The notes beneath the pieces are model-generated. The model made no database searches. It was not told the DNA's origin and saw only the letters and a program-made list of their open reading frames with translations. Below are positions 27,277-35,805 of a DNA stretch of 64,000 nucleotides, piece after piece. How positions within the stretch are numbered: position 1 is the first letter of the stretch; each line of letters opens with the position of its first letter. The DNA comes from an uncultured Paracoccaceae bacterium (GTDB lineage: Bacteria; Pseudomonadota; Alphaproteobacteria; Rhodobacterales; Rhodobacteraceae), in the NCBI GenBank assembly GCA_947489325.1, contig CANLDA010000008.1:1-64000 (forward strand), written 5' to 3'. A program made the position numbers and the translations under genes.

Positions 27277-28953
27277 ATGGGCTATAAATCTGACATCGAA
27301 ATCGCACGTGAAGCCAATAAACTGCCAATTAAAGACGTTGGTGAGAAAATCGGCATCGCATATGAACACCTTCTGCCTTATGGCCACGACAAAGCCAAAG
27401 TGAGCCAAGAGTTCATCAATTCTGTTCAAGGCAACGACGACGGCAAACTGATCCTCGTTACTGCGATCAACCCAACGCCAGCGGGCGAAGGCAAAACCAC
27501 CACGACCGTTGGTCTGGGTGACGGCCTGAATCGCATCGGCAAAAAGGCCATGATCTGTATCCGCGAAGCGTCGCTGGGTCCAAACTTTGGCATGAAGGGC
27601 GGCGCCGCAGGTGGTGGTTACGCACAAGTTGTTCCAATGGAAGAAATGAACCTGCACTTTACAGGTGACTTCCACGCAATCACATCTGCACATGCATTGC
27701 TGTCGGCCATGATCGACAACCACATCTATTGGGGCAATGACTGTGAAATCGACGTGCGCCGTGTTGCATGGCGGCGTGTGGTCGACATGAACGACCGCGC
27801 CCTGCGTCAGATCACAGCCTCTTTGGGTGGCGTGTCCAACGGCTTCCCACGTGAAACCGGTTTTGACATCACTGTGGCCTCTGAGGTTATGGCGATCCTG
27901 TGTCTGGCGAACAACTTGAAAGACCTTGAAAAGCGTCTGGGCGACATCATTGTTGCATACCGTCGTGACAAGACTGCTGTTTATTGCCGCGACATCAAAG
28001 CCGAAGGCGCGATGACTGTTCTGCTTAAGGACGCGATGCAGCCAAACCTCGTGCAAACTCTGGAAAACAACCCAGCGTTCGTTCACGGTGGCCCATTCGC
28101 AAACATCGCGCATGGCTGTAACTCTGTCATTGCGACAAAAACTGCGATGAAGATCGCAGATTACGTTGTGACCGAGGCGGGCTTTGGTGCCGACCTTGGT
28201 GCTGAAAAGTTCATGAACATCAAATGCCGTAAAGCGGGTATTGCACCTTCTGCGGTTGTTGTTGTTGCCACTGTGCGCGCAATGAAAATGAACGGTGGCG
28301 TTGCCAAGGCCGATCTGGGTGCGGAAAACGTTGAAGCAGTCAAAAACGGCTGTTCCAACCTTGGCCGTCACATCGAGAACGTGAAATCCTTTGGTGTGCC
28401 AGTTGTCGTAGCGATCAACCACTTTGTCACCGACACCGATGCCGAAGTTGACGCAGTGAAAGCCTATGTCGAAACTCACGGGTCCGAGGCAGTTCTGTCA
28501 CGTCACTGGGAATTGGGCTCTGAAGGGTCCGAAAATCTGGCCAAGAAAGTTGTGGAAATCGTTGACGCAGGTCAGGCAAACTTTGCGCCTATCTATCCTG
28601 ACGAGATGTCTCTCTTTGAAAAAATCGAAACCGTTGCCAAGCGTATCTATCGCGCGGACGAAGTTTTGGCTGATCAAAAGATCCGCAACCAATTGAAAGA
28701 ATGGGAAGCAGCAGGATACGGAAATCTGCCGGTCTGCATGGCGAAAACTCAGTATTCTTTCTCGACCGATCCAAACCTGCGCGGCGCACCTACTGGCCAT
28801 TCGGTTCCAGTACGTGAAGTTCGCCTGTCTGCAGGGGCCGGTTTCATCGTGGTTGTCTGTGGTGAGATCATGACAATGCCCGGTTTGCCACGCAAACCAG
28901 CATCAGAAACGATCCGTCTTAATGACGCAGGCCAGATTGAAGGCTTGTTCTAA
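27277..28953 (+). CDS. fhs: Formate-tetrahydrofolate ligase
   Basis: Fhs joins formate to tetrahydrofolate with ATP to give 10-formyl-THF, the entry of formate into one-carbon metabolism. The 558-residue cytoplasmic enzyme has the nucleotide-binding loop [18 protein letters not shown] near residues 68-85. It also has the conserved [23 protein letters not shown] near 94-116 and the [17 protein letters not shown] stretch near 134-150. It leads a probable operon with a chorismate mutase gene and folD. Rhodobacterales that oxidise methylated compounds commonly carry fhs with folD. Confidence 0.97.
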   Translation: MGYKSDIEIAREANKLPIKDVGEKIGIAYEHLLPYGHDKAKVSQEFINSVQGNDDGKLILVTAINPTPAGEGKTTTTVGLGDGLNRIGKKAMICIREASLGPNFGMKGGAAGGGYAQVVPMEEMNLHFTGDFHAITSAHALLSAMIDNHIYWGNDCEIDVRRVAWRRVVDMNDRALRQITASLGGVSNGFPRETGFDITVASEVMAILCLANNLKDLEKRLGDIIVAYRRDKTAVYCRDIKAEGAMTVLLKDAMQPNLVQTLENNPAFVHGGPFANIAHGCNSVIATKTAMKIADYVVTEAGFGADLGAEKFMNIKCRKAGIAPSAVVVVATVRAMKMNGGVAKADLGAENVEAVKNGCSNLGRHIENVKSFGVPVVVAINHFVTDTDAEVDAVKAYVETHGSEAVLSRHWELGSEGSENLAKKVVEIVDAGQANFAPIYPDEMSLFEKIETVAKRIYRADEVLADQKIRNQLKEWEAAGYGNLPVCMAKTQYSFSTDPNLRGAPTGHSVPVREVRLSAGAGFIVVVCGEIMTMPGLPRKPASETIRLNDAGQIEGLF

Positions 28954-29009
28954 GTCGTAAAATGCGCTTTCTGCGGCCCTAGGACCTTCTGGGGCCGCAG
29001 GAGATAAAG

Positions 29010-29315
29010 ATGACCACAATGACACCACCACATGAATGCCACGACATGCCCGCCCTGCGGGATGAAATAGACGCCCTTGATCGGCGTCTTGTTGCGCTTC
29101 TGGTGGAACGCGCCGGCTATATCGACCGCGCCATCGAGTTGAAGCAAATCAACGGTTGGCCAGCACGCATTCCGGATCGGGTGGAAGAGGTCGTTGGCAA
29201 AGTTCGCCAAGAGGCCGAAGTGCAAGGGTTGGATCCACAGTTGGTCGAAACCTTGTGGCGTAAATTGATTGATTGGTCGATCGCGCGGGAAGCGCAGGTT
29301 ATCGACCAAGAGTGA
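29010..29315 (+). CDS. Chorismate mutase (AroQ class)
   Basis: This 101-residue all-helical protein has the AroQ chorismate mutase pattern: LRDEIDALDRRLVALLVERAGYIDRAIELK near residues 16-45 and IPDRVEEVVGKVRQEAEVQGLD near 53-74, then WRKLIDWSIAREAQ. Such enzymes turn chorismate into prephenate, the first step to phenylalanine and tyrosine. Members of this subfamily can also be isochorismate-pyruvate lyases, so the exact reaction is not certain. GGAGA precedes the ATG. Its place between two folate genes is unusual, although chorismate is also the precursor of the folate p-aminobenzoate ring. Confidence 0.87.
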   Translation: MTTMTPPHECHDMPALRDEIDALDRRLVALLVERAGYIDRAIELKQINGWPARIPDRVEEVVGKVRQEAEVQGLDPQLVETLWRKLIDWSIAREAQVIDQE

Positions 29316-29360
29316 TGAAAGGGCTGCTGGCCCTTTGTTTGGAAAAAGGAAGCAAGAGCT

Positions 29361-30263
29361 ATGGCAGCAAACATCATCGACGGCAAAGCATTCGCAGCTA
29401 CTGTGCGCGAAAAAGTGGCCGGTCACGTGGCCCGTTTGAAAGAAGAAAACGATATCATCCCCGGTTTGGCCGTGGTTTTGGTTGGTGAAGACCCTGCCTC
29501 ACAGGTTTATGTGCGCTCTAAGGGCAAGCAGACCGTCGAAGTGGGCATGAATTCATACGAGCACAAGCTGGATATCGACACATCCGAAGCAGATTTGCTG
29601 GCGTTGATTGCCAAGCTGAACAATGATCCAGCTGTGCACGGTATTCTGGTTCAGTTGCCGCTGCCAAAGCATCTGGACGAGGACCTTGTGATCAATTCCA
29701 TTGCGCCGGAAAAAGACGTGGACGGCTTTCATATTTCTAACGTGGGTCTGTTGGGCACAGGTCAGAAATCCATGGTGCCTTGTACGCCGCTGGGCTGTCT
29801 GATGATGCTGCGTGATTATCACGGGTCATTGTCTGGGATGGACGCTGTTGTCATCGGTCGCTCCAATATTGTGGGCAAGCCAATGGCGCAGCTGTTGCTG
29901 GGCGATAGCTGCACCGTGACCATCGCGCACAGCCGCACCAAAGATCTGCCTGATGTCGTGCGCCGCGCCGATATCGTGGTTGCTGCCGTGGGCCGCCCTG
30001 AAATGGTGCCTGGCGACTGGATCAAAGAAGGTGCAACCGTGATTGACGTGGGCATCAACCGTATTCCTGCCCCCGAAAAAGGCGAAGGCAAGATGAAGCT
30101 GGTTGGCGACGTTGACTATGCAAGCTGCGCGGAACGTGCGGGTGCGATCACCCCGGTTCCTGGTGGCGTTGGCCCAATGACCATCGCGTGCCTGCTGGCA
30201 AACACAGTCACAGCCTGCTGCCGCGCCAATGGCTTGGCAGAGCCAGAAGGCCTGACAGCTTAA
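29361..30263 (+). CDS. folD: Bifunctional methylenetetrahydrofolate dehydrogenase/cyclohydrolase
   Basis: FolD interconverts 5,10-methylene-, methenyl- and 10-formyl-THF, so it works directly with the product of fhs. The 300-residue enzyme has the [14 protein letters not shown] stretch with the catalytic lysine near residue 56. It also has [27 protein letters not shown] near 97-123 and the NADP-binding [17 protein letters not shown] near 165-181. It follows the chorismate mutase gene by 45 bases and ends at a terminator. Confidence 0.96.
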   Translation: MAANIIDGKAFAATVREKVAGHVARLKEENDIIPGLAVVLVGEDPASQVYVRSKGKQTVEVGMNSYEHKLDIDTSEADLLALIAKLNNDPAVHGILVQLPLPKHLDEDLVINSIAPEKDVDGFHISNVGLLGTGQKSMVPCTPLGCLMMLRDYHGSLSGMDAVVIGRSNIVGKPMAQLLLGDSCTVTIAHSRTKDLPDVVRRADIVVAAVGRPEMVPGDWIKEGATVIDVGINRIPAPEKGEGKMKLVGDVDYASCAERAGAITPVPGGVGPMTIACLLANTVTACCRANGLAEPEGLTA

Positions 30264-30284
30264 GCACTAAATATATGCGACGAT

Positions 30285-30310
30285 GAAAGGGGGTCTTGGC
30301 CCCCTTTTTA
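30285..30310 (+). terminator. Rho-independent terminator after folD
   Basis: The stem AAAGGGGG/CCCCCTTT is followed by TTATTTT on the plus strand. It closes the fhs-folD operon and overlaps the end of the convergent thioesterase gene. Confidence 0.85.
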
Positions 30311-30736
30311 TTTTGGTAGGACGGGCATCATACTGCCCAACATCGTGGCAATATGAGTCTTGGTTCCCCCCAAAAGAGCAAAGACGTCGGCCTGCACGAT
30401 GACAAGTCGGCGCCCCGGTTTGATCACGTGCCCTTCGGCCATCAAGTGATCTCCTTGGGCGGGGGCCAATAGGTTGATCTTCATCTCTGTTGTCAGAACC
30501 TCGGCTTCTTGGGGCATCATGGAGAGCGCCGCATAACCTGCCGCAGAATCCCCGATCCCAAAGGCAAGGGCCGCATGTCCGAAATCATGCTGTTGTTTGC
30601 AGCCCGGCAAAATTGGCGCGCAAATAACGCATCTTCCCTCTGACACCTCTGAAAGCTCTGCGCCAAACGTGCGCATCATGGATTGGGCATCGAAGCTGTT
30701 TTGCAATTTCGTGAGAATTGTAGGCGAAACAGACAT
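30308..30736 (-). CDS. PaaI-family hotdog thioesterase
   Basis: This 142-residue protein has the hotdog thioesterase pattern of PaaI-like enzymes: the HDFGHAALAFGIGDSAAGYAALSM helix near residues 51-74, VLTTEMKINLLAPAQGDHLMAEG near 80-102 and a final strand pair with VIVQADVFAL. It would hydrolyse an acyl-CoA thioester; the acyl group is unknown. The ATG at 30736 follows GGAGGAAGAG. It is the last gene of the long minus-strand block and lies 21 bases behind pdeM. Confidence 0.82.
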   Translation of the reverse strand: MSVSPTILTKLQNSFDAQSMMRTFGAELSEVSEGRCVICAPILPGCKQQHDFGHAALAFGIGDSAAGYAALSMMPQEAEVLTTEMKINLLAPAQGDHLMAEGHVIKPGRRLVIVQADVFALLGGTKTHIATMLGSMMPVLPK

Positions 30737-30757
30737 TTTCTCTTCCTCCATACCACG

Positions 30758-31420
30758 TTAACGCGGCATCGGTACAATACGCGGGGTCTGTCCGGTGATG
30801 ATCGCCATCGCGTCGTGACGCATGATAGATGCAAACGCTGTGTCGTTGCTGTGCAGCCCGCCAGTATATGTGCCAAAGGCAGGCAGAATGACCCTGTCGC
30901 TGTCAAACAGAAACGCGGGGCGTGAAATCGTGCGCAATCGGGTTTGAACTTTAACCTTGGGATGAAAATGCCCCGAAATCTCGCCGCTTTTGCCCGGCTG
31001 AGCGATGTGGCGGAATGTCAGAGGGGGTAAGGGCAATTCTGCCAGATGACTGCCGCCAAGTTGCACCGGGCCGGGATCATGGCTGCCTTCGATCCAAACC
31101 CAACGCCGCCCGGCCTGAAGACGTGTGATCCAAAGACGTTCATCTTCGGGAAGGTTCTGTGCGGCTTCTTTGTCATCAAAACTGTCGCCAAGACAAATCA
31201 CCGTGGCGGCGCTTGTATGGTTCAGATCATTTTCTAAACGGATCAGGGTGTCGCGTGTTTCATGAGGGGGCAGTGGGGGGGCATTGTTGCGCGCCAAGCG
31301 GCTTGCCTTGCCCAGATGCAGGTCAGATACGCACAACAGTCGCTTTTCAGCCCACCAAAGCGCGCCAGACCCCAAAGCGGTTAACTGTGCGCCTGCCAAA
31401 GAAAATTTCACGCCATTCAT
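30758..31420 (-). CDS. pdeM: Ligase-associated metallophosphoesterase PdeM
   Basis: This 220-residue calcineurin-like phosphoesterase matches PdeM, usually found with an Lhr-type helicase and a DNA ligase in a DNA-damage set. Metal-binding motifs are SDLHLGK near residues 32-38, LGDSFDD near 77-83, GSHDPG (in place of the usual GNHD) near 112-117 and SGHFHPK near 146-152. The ATG at 31420 (MNGVKF) starts the domain; the longer frame to 31555 is unsupported. Neither helicase nor ligase partner is in this window. A 263-base spacer separates it from the ArsR gene. Confidence 0.85.
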   Translation of the reverse strand: MNGVKFSLAGAQLTALGSGALWWAEKRLLCVSDLHLGKASRLARNNAPPLPPHETRDTLIRLENDLNHTSAATVICLGDSFDDKEAAQNLPEDERLWITRLQAGRRWVWIEGSHDPGPVQLGGSHLAELPLPPLTFRHIAQPGKSGEISGHFHPKVKVQTRLRTISRPAFLFDSDRVILPAFGTYTGGLHSNDTAFASIMRHDAMAIITGQTPRIVPMPR

Positions 31421-31683
31421 GCAAGTATTGGTGACCCAAAAAGGGTCAGCGGGCAAGAGAAACAGTGGACAAAAACTGAGAATGCACATTCTGGGGCTGT
31501 GTGCGCCAACCCCGTCTACGCCATCATGCAACTTTGTCCGGCGGCCTAGAAACACTCTTCAGAAGGGTTCTTGATCGTGCCTTTGCCAGAGTCAAAGAAC
31601 AAGGGCACCGCAAAGGGAGTGACGCGATTCGCCCTAACTGACATGACTAAATTGTGGTGGTAAAGCGGTCAGGGCCGTTTTGC

Positions 31684-32070
31684 TCATTCTTCTTGAGGGG
31701 CGCAGAATAGGCGATACAGCAGGCCGATCACCTCGGCGGTGTTGTTGTCTGCCAGCGAATAAAAAACGGTCTTGCCTTCACGCCGGGTCTGCACAAGGCC
31801 TTCATCGCGCAGGCGGGCCAACATTTGACTGACGGCTGCCTGACGCATGTCCAGCAATTGTTCGAGCGTGCCCACAGATTTTTCTCCATCCCCAAGATGG
31901 CAAAGGATCATCAATCGGCCCTCATGAGCCAAAGTTTTCAGATAAGCCGCAGCATTGCGGGCATTCTGTGCCATCTCATCTGGCGGAGGGAGGATTTTTG
32001 TACTCACGCGCTTGGTTCCTGCTGTCTTTGTCCTTTCGTTAACACACTCTCGTTCAAAGTGCGAGATCAC
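31684..32070 (-). CDS. ArsR-family regulator with SqrR/BigR-type cysteine pair
   Basis: This winged-helix repressor is up to 128 residues long. Residues 38-110 form the ArsR domain, with recognition helix QAAVSQMLARLRDEGLV and wing RREGKTVFYSL. It has cysteines at 57 (ILCHLGDGEKSV) and 123 (LFCAPQ), exactly 66 residues apart, as in the persulfide sensors SqrR (C41/C107) and BigR. A disulfide or tetrasulfide between them would release DNA. The GTG at 32070 overlaps the upstream stop (GTGA). A GTG at 32007 with AGGA upstream is a shorter alternative. No sulfide-oxidation gene is nearby, so its targets are unclear. Confidence 0.85.
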   Translation of the reverse strand: MISHFERECVNERTKTAGTKRVSTKILPPPDEMAQNARNAAAYLKTLAHEGRLMILCHLGDGEKSVGTLEQLLDMRQAAVSQMLARLRDEGLVQTRREGKTVFYSLADNNTAEVIGLLYRLFCAPQEE

Positions 32071-33299
32071 CGGGATGTGGCCGGTGATCCTCCTTCAAAA
32101 CGGTTGCCATTTTGATACTCGCAAGGCGCGTCGCGCATGTTCAGATGCAGATCATCGCCAGTGAAAGGATGCGCGCGCGCAAGCTCTTCGTCTATCTCAA
32201 TGCCAAGGCCGGGGGCCTCTGACAGGCTGACGTATCCGTTGTCCACACGAATAGATCCTTTGATCAGGGCATCATGGAACGGTGTTTCGATCGATTCCGC
32301 CAACAGGTAATTCGGAATAGCTGTGGCAAGGTGCAAGTTGGCGGCCCATTCAATAGGTCCGGCATAAAGATGCGGTGCCATCTGTGCGTTATAGACCTCA
32401 GCAATAGCGGCGACCTTTTTCATTTCCCATATGCCACCCGCACGCCCCAATGCAGGTTGCAGGATCGTGGCAGCACCTTGGCGCAACACTTCTGCAAACT
32501 CGGCCTTGGTTGTCAGGCGCTCGCCGGTGGCCACGGGGATTCGCACTTGTTGGGCGACCTTGGCCATTTCGGCGTGATTGTCAGGTGGAATGGGTTCTTC
32601 AAACCACAAGGGGCTGTAAGGCTCTAATGCCTGCCCCAACCGAATGGCACCGGCTGTGCTGAATTGTCCATGGGTACCAAACAGCAGATCGGCCTTGTCG
32701 CCAACGGCCTCTCGGATGGCTTTGCAAAAGGCCACGGACTGGGAAATGTCACTCATTGCGGGCATATGACCGCCGCGCATGGTGTAGGGGCCAGCCGGGT
32801 CGAATTTGACTGCGGTATAGCCCTTTGCGACGAGATGCGCCGCCACTTCGCCTGCCATGTCCGGACTGGTCCAGAATTCATGCAGGTCATGGTGATCCAG
32901 CGGGTAAAGGTAAGTATAGGCGCGCACGCGATCATTCATGCGCCCCCCAATCAGCGCATAGACAGGGCGGTCTCGATCCTTGCCCAGAATATCCCAGCAG
33001 GCGATTTCAAGGCCGGACCATGCACCCATGACCGTCAAATCAGGGCGCTGGGTAAAGCCCGACGAATAGACACGGCGGAACATATATTCGATGTCTTCGG
33101 GATTGCGCCCCTGCATGTGGCGCTCAAATACATCTTTGATGACGTGGGTCATAGCATCGGGACCGATGGTGGATGCGTAACATTCCCCCCATCCGACAAG
33201 GCCTGTATCCGTTGTAACTTTGACAAGTATCCAATACCGTCCCCCCCAACCCGGTGCGGGTGGGGCGGTGATGATGACATCCAAATCGGTAAGGCGCAT
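32067..33299 (-). CDS. Enolase-superfamily enzyme (mandelate racemase/muconate lactonizing group)
   Basis: This 410-residue protein has the capping domain (1-120) and TIM barrel of the mandelate racemase group. Visible active-site strands are AVKFDPAGPY near residues 188-197, LLFGTHGQF near 228-236 (histidine in place of the usual D-x-N metal ligand), WFEEPIPPDN near 254-263, ATGERL near 279-284 and a late HLY-x-GP near 330. Members with this HGQ strand include sugar-acid cycloisomerases and dehydratases. The substrate cannot be fixed. The ATG at 33299 follows AGGGA. The stop overlaps the ArsR gene. Confidence 0.8.
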   Translation of the reverse strand: MRLTDLDVIITAPPAPGWGGRYWILVKVTTDTGLVGWGECYASTIGPDAMTHVIKDVFERHMQGRNPEDIEYMFRRVYSSGFTQRPDLTVMGAWSGLEIACWDILGKDRDRPVYALIGGRMNDRVRAYTYLYPLDHHDLHEFWTSPDMAGEVAAHLVAKGYTAVKFDPAGPYTMRGGHMPAMSDISQSVAFCKAIREAVGDKADLLFGTHGQFSTAGAIRLGQALEPYSPLWFEEPIPPDNHAEMAKVAQQVRIPVATGERLTTKAEFAEVLRQGAATILQPALGRAGGIWEMKKVAAIAEVYNAQMAPHLYAGPIEWAANLHLATAIPNYLLAESIETPFHDALIKGSIRVDNGYVSLSEAPGLGIEIDEELARAHPFTGDDLHLNMRDAPCEYQNGNRFEGGSPATSR

Positions 33300-33400
33300 G
33301 ATGATTTCCCTGTTTTTTGTCAGGTTGACGGGCAATGTAGATGCGAGCAAGTCGGAAAACGTCTGAAAGCGTCGTGTTTGAGGTGCTTTTCCAAAAGGCG

Positions 33401-34489
33401 CTAGAAATCCATCAAAATGACGTTGCGCCGGGCTGTGCCAGTTTTGGTATCTGCAATAGCCTCGTTGATCAGATTAAATTGCCAGCGCCCGGAAATCAGC
33501 TCGTCCAGCTTCAGTCGGCCTTGTTGATAAAGATCAATCATCCAGGGAATGTCGCGCTGAATGACCACATCCCCCATCTTTGATCCGATCATGCCTTGCC
33601 CAAGCGCGGCAAAGACCACGGGTTCATAGGACGAATACGCGCCAACATGCGGCATGCCAACCATGATGACACGTCCACCTCCTGCAAGGTATCGTGGTGC
33701 GCTGTCATAGGCAGGAATGGCCCCAACGGTGACAATAACTGCATCGGCGCCCCGCCCAATGCGTTTGCGCATCTCTCGCCAAGGTTTATCTGTTGTGGCC
33801 AGAATGCCATCGGTGGCGCCAAAAGCGCGGGCGGCGTCTAGTTTCTCTTCGGACATATCAATCGCCACGATGCGCCGAGCCCCGGCAATGCGCGCGCCTT
33901 GTATGGCGTTTAGACCCACACCACCGGCTCCGATCACGACGACATCCTGTCCAGCACGCAGTCGGGCTGCATTCACCACAGCCCCAACGCCGGTGATCAC
34001 GCCACAGGACAACAGGCTGGCGGTGTCGGATGCCATGCTATGCGGAATTTTCACGATTTGGCTTTGGTCCACCACGGCCTTTTGGGCAAAGGCACCACAG
34101 GCCATGGCCTGATGTAATTTGCCGCCAGAGCCGGTTTTCAAAGGTCCTTGGTCGCCATCATAGGGGATTTCGCAAATTGTCGGTTTGCCCCCCGCACAAG
34201 AGGAACAACTGCCACAGGCACGGATCAGGGTCACAACCACCTTGTCGCCAATTGCGATACCGCCAACCCCTGTGCCAATCGCGCTGATACGGCCGGCGGC
34301 CTCGTGGCCATAAACGGCTGGCAATGATCCTCCCCATGCGCCTTCGGCAAAGGAAATGTCGGAATGGCAAATCGCCACGGCCTCTATGGTGACCTCAACC
34401 TCTCCCATTTCAGGGGAGCGAAGTTGCACATCTTCGATCACCAAAGGGGCCCCGAATTCATGGCATACAGCGGCTTTGATGATCTGCAT
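33401..34489 (-). CDS. Zinc-dependent alcohol dehydrogenase
   Basis: This 362-residue medium-chain dehydrogenase has catalytic zinc motifs CHSD and GHEAAG near residues 41 and 61. The structural zinc cluster is CGSCSSC followed by a fourth cysteine in PTIC (near 92-106). The nucleotide fold is GAGGVGLNAIQGARIAGA near 185-202. The sequence is close to class III-like bacterial alcohol dehydrogenases that oxidise primary or aryl alcohols with NAD. AGGA precedes the ATG at 34489. It stands between the MFS carrier and the enolase-superfamily gene, so it may act in the same catabolic route. Confidence 0.88.
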   Translation of the reverse strand: MQIIKAAVCHEFGAPLVIEDVQLRSPEMGEVEVTIEAVAICHSDISFAEGAWGGSLPAVYGHEAAGRISAIGTGVGGIAIGDKVVVTLIRACGSCSSCAGGKPTICEIPYDGDQGPLKTGSGGKLHQAMACGAFAQKAVVDQSQIVKIPHSMASDTASLLSCGVITGVGAVVNAARLRAGQDVVVIGAGGVGLNAIQGARIAGARRIVAIDMSEEKLDAARAFGATDGILATTDKPWREMRKRIGRGADAVIVTVGAIPAYDSAPRYLAGGGRVIMVGMPHVGAYSSYEPVVFAALGQGMIGSKMGDVVIQRDIPWMIDLYQQGRLKLDELISGRWQFNLINEAIADTKTGTARRNVILMDF

Positions 34490-34599
34490 GTCTGTGTCCT
34501 TTGCCAATAGTCCAAGCTGCTGTGATTGTGCGGCTGGGTTTGCAGTCGGGCAAGGGGATAGCAACGTAACGTGCCGTCACACCGCAGATGGGGCAAAAC

Positions 34600-35805
34600 C
34601 TAGCGGGGCGGGCGTTTGGTGAAAATGAAAATCAGCGCAGACACCAGCATCAACATCGCGGCCAGCAAAAACGGCGCGCCGGGCAGATATATGGGCGCGT
34701 CCGGTCGGGAAAACCGCGCAAATGTCTGCGTCATGATAAGGGGGGCAAGGATCGTGGCAATCGACATCACGCTGGTCAAGACACCTTGCAGTTCTCCTTG
34801 GGCGTCATCTGGGACACGACGCGACAATATCCCTTGAAGGGCGGGCAACCCAATCGCACCCAGTGCCGTTACCGGGATCAAAGCCAGAACCATAAGGCCA
34901 CTGGTGACCACACCCAAAAAGAGTAACGCCCCTAATTCAATGACCAATCCAACCGAGACGGTTTTGCGATGCCCCAGATAAGAGACCGCTGGCCCGACGA
35001 CCACCCCCTGAACCAAGGCAAAGAACACGCCATAGATCGCCAGGGACACACCGATGAAACCGGGGGACCAGTCAAAGCGTTCCGTTGTGAAATAGGCCCA
35101 TGTCGAAGGGTATACCGATGTGGCCACCTGATAGAAGAAGAATACAAGCAACAAGCCCCGCAGCCCCGGAAGACGTGATATTGCTGCAAATGCGCCCAGC
35201 GGGTTGGCACGCCGCCAGTCGAAGGGGCGGCGAATGCGGTCTGTGACGGTTTCTTCCAGCACCCAATATCCAAAGAGGCCATTGGCGAAAATCAGGACAC
35301 TGGCTGCGAAAAATGGGGCGCGTGCGCCAAACTCTGCAAGCAGCCCGCCAAGAACAGGGCCCAGCACGAACCCCACACCAAACCCGGCACCGATTAGGCC
35401 GAAATTGCGCGCCTTGTCCTGTGGCGCCGAAATATCTGCCATATAAGCCGATGCTGTGGCGTGTGTTGCCGCAGTGATCCCGCCCACAATTCGTCCTGCC
35501 AGTAATACCCAAATTGAGCTGGCTACTGCCATGACCAAATAATCGGCGGACATGACAAAGAGCGACACCAACAGAATCGGGCGGCGTCCGAAACGATCTG
35601 ACAGACTGCCCAACAAAGGGGCAAAGAGGAATTGCATCGCGGCAAAGCTGGCGGCAAGAATTCCCCCCCAAATGGCGGCGTTTGACAGGTTTGCCCCGCT
35701 GATGTTCTGAATAAGATCGGGCATCACAGGCAGGATTAAACCAATGCCCATTGCATCAATCACCACCGTGGCAAGAATGAACAATGTGGGCAGGCGAGTG
35801 CTCAT
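34600..35805 (-). CDS. TetA-like MFS transporter
   Basis: This 401-residue carrier has 12 predicted helices. It carries motif A as GSLSDRFGRRPILL near residues 66-79, RIVGGITAATHATASAYMAD near 104-123 and motif C as GFGVGFVLGPVLGGLL near 139-154. This pattern is typical of the 12-helix TetA/DHA1 drug:proton antiporters. Given the neighbours it could equally import or export an aromatic compound. Its start overlaps the pcaB stop by four bases, so it is translated with pcaB. Confidence 0.87.
   Translation of the reverse strand: MSTRLPTLFILATVVIDAMGIGLILPVMPDLIQNISGANLSNAAIWGGILAASFAAMQFLFAPLLGSLSDRFGRRPILLVSLFVMSADYLVMAVASSIWVLLAGRIVGGITAATHATASAYMADISAPQDKARNFGLIGAGFGVGFVLGPVLGGLLAEFGARAPFFAASVLIFANGLFGYWVLEETVTDRIRRPFDWRRANPLGAFAAISRLPGLRGLLLVFFFYQVATSVYPSTWAYFTTERFDWSPGFIGVSLAIYGVFFALVQGVVVGPAVSYLGHRKTVSVGLVIELGALLFLGVVTSGLMVLALIPVTALGAIGLPALQGILSRRVPDDAQGELQGVLTSVMSIATILAPLIMTQTFARFSRPDAPIYLPGAPFLLAAMLMLVSALIFIFTKRPPR

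Noticed and set aside
27064-28479. 471-codon open frame on the minus strand opposite fhs
   Set aside because: It is antisense to the highly conserved fhs gene. Its product is rich in histidine and cysteine, as expected from the complement, and resembles no family.
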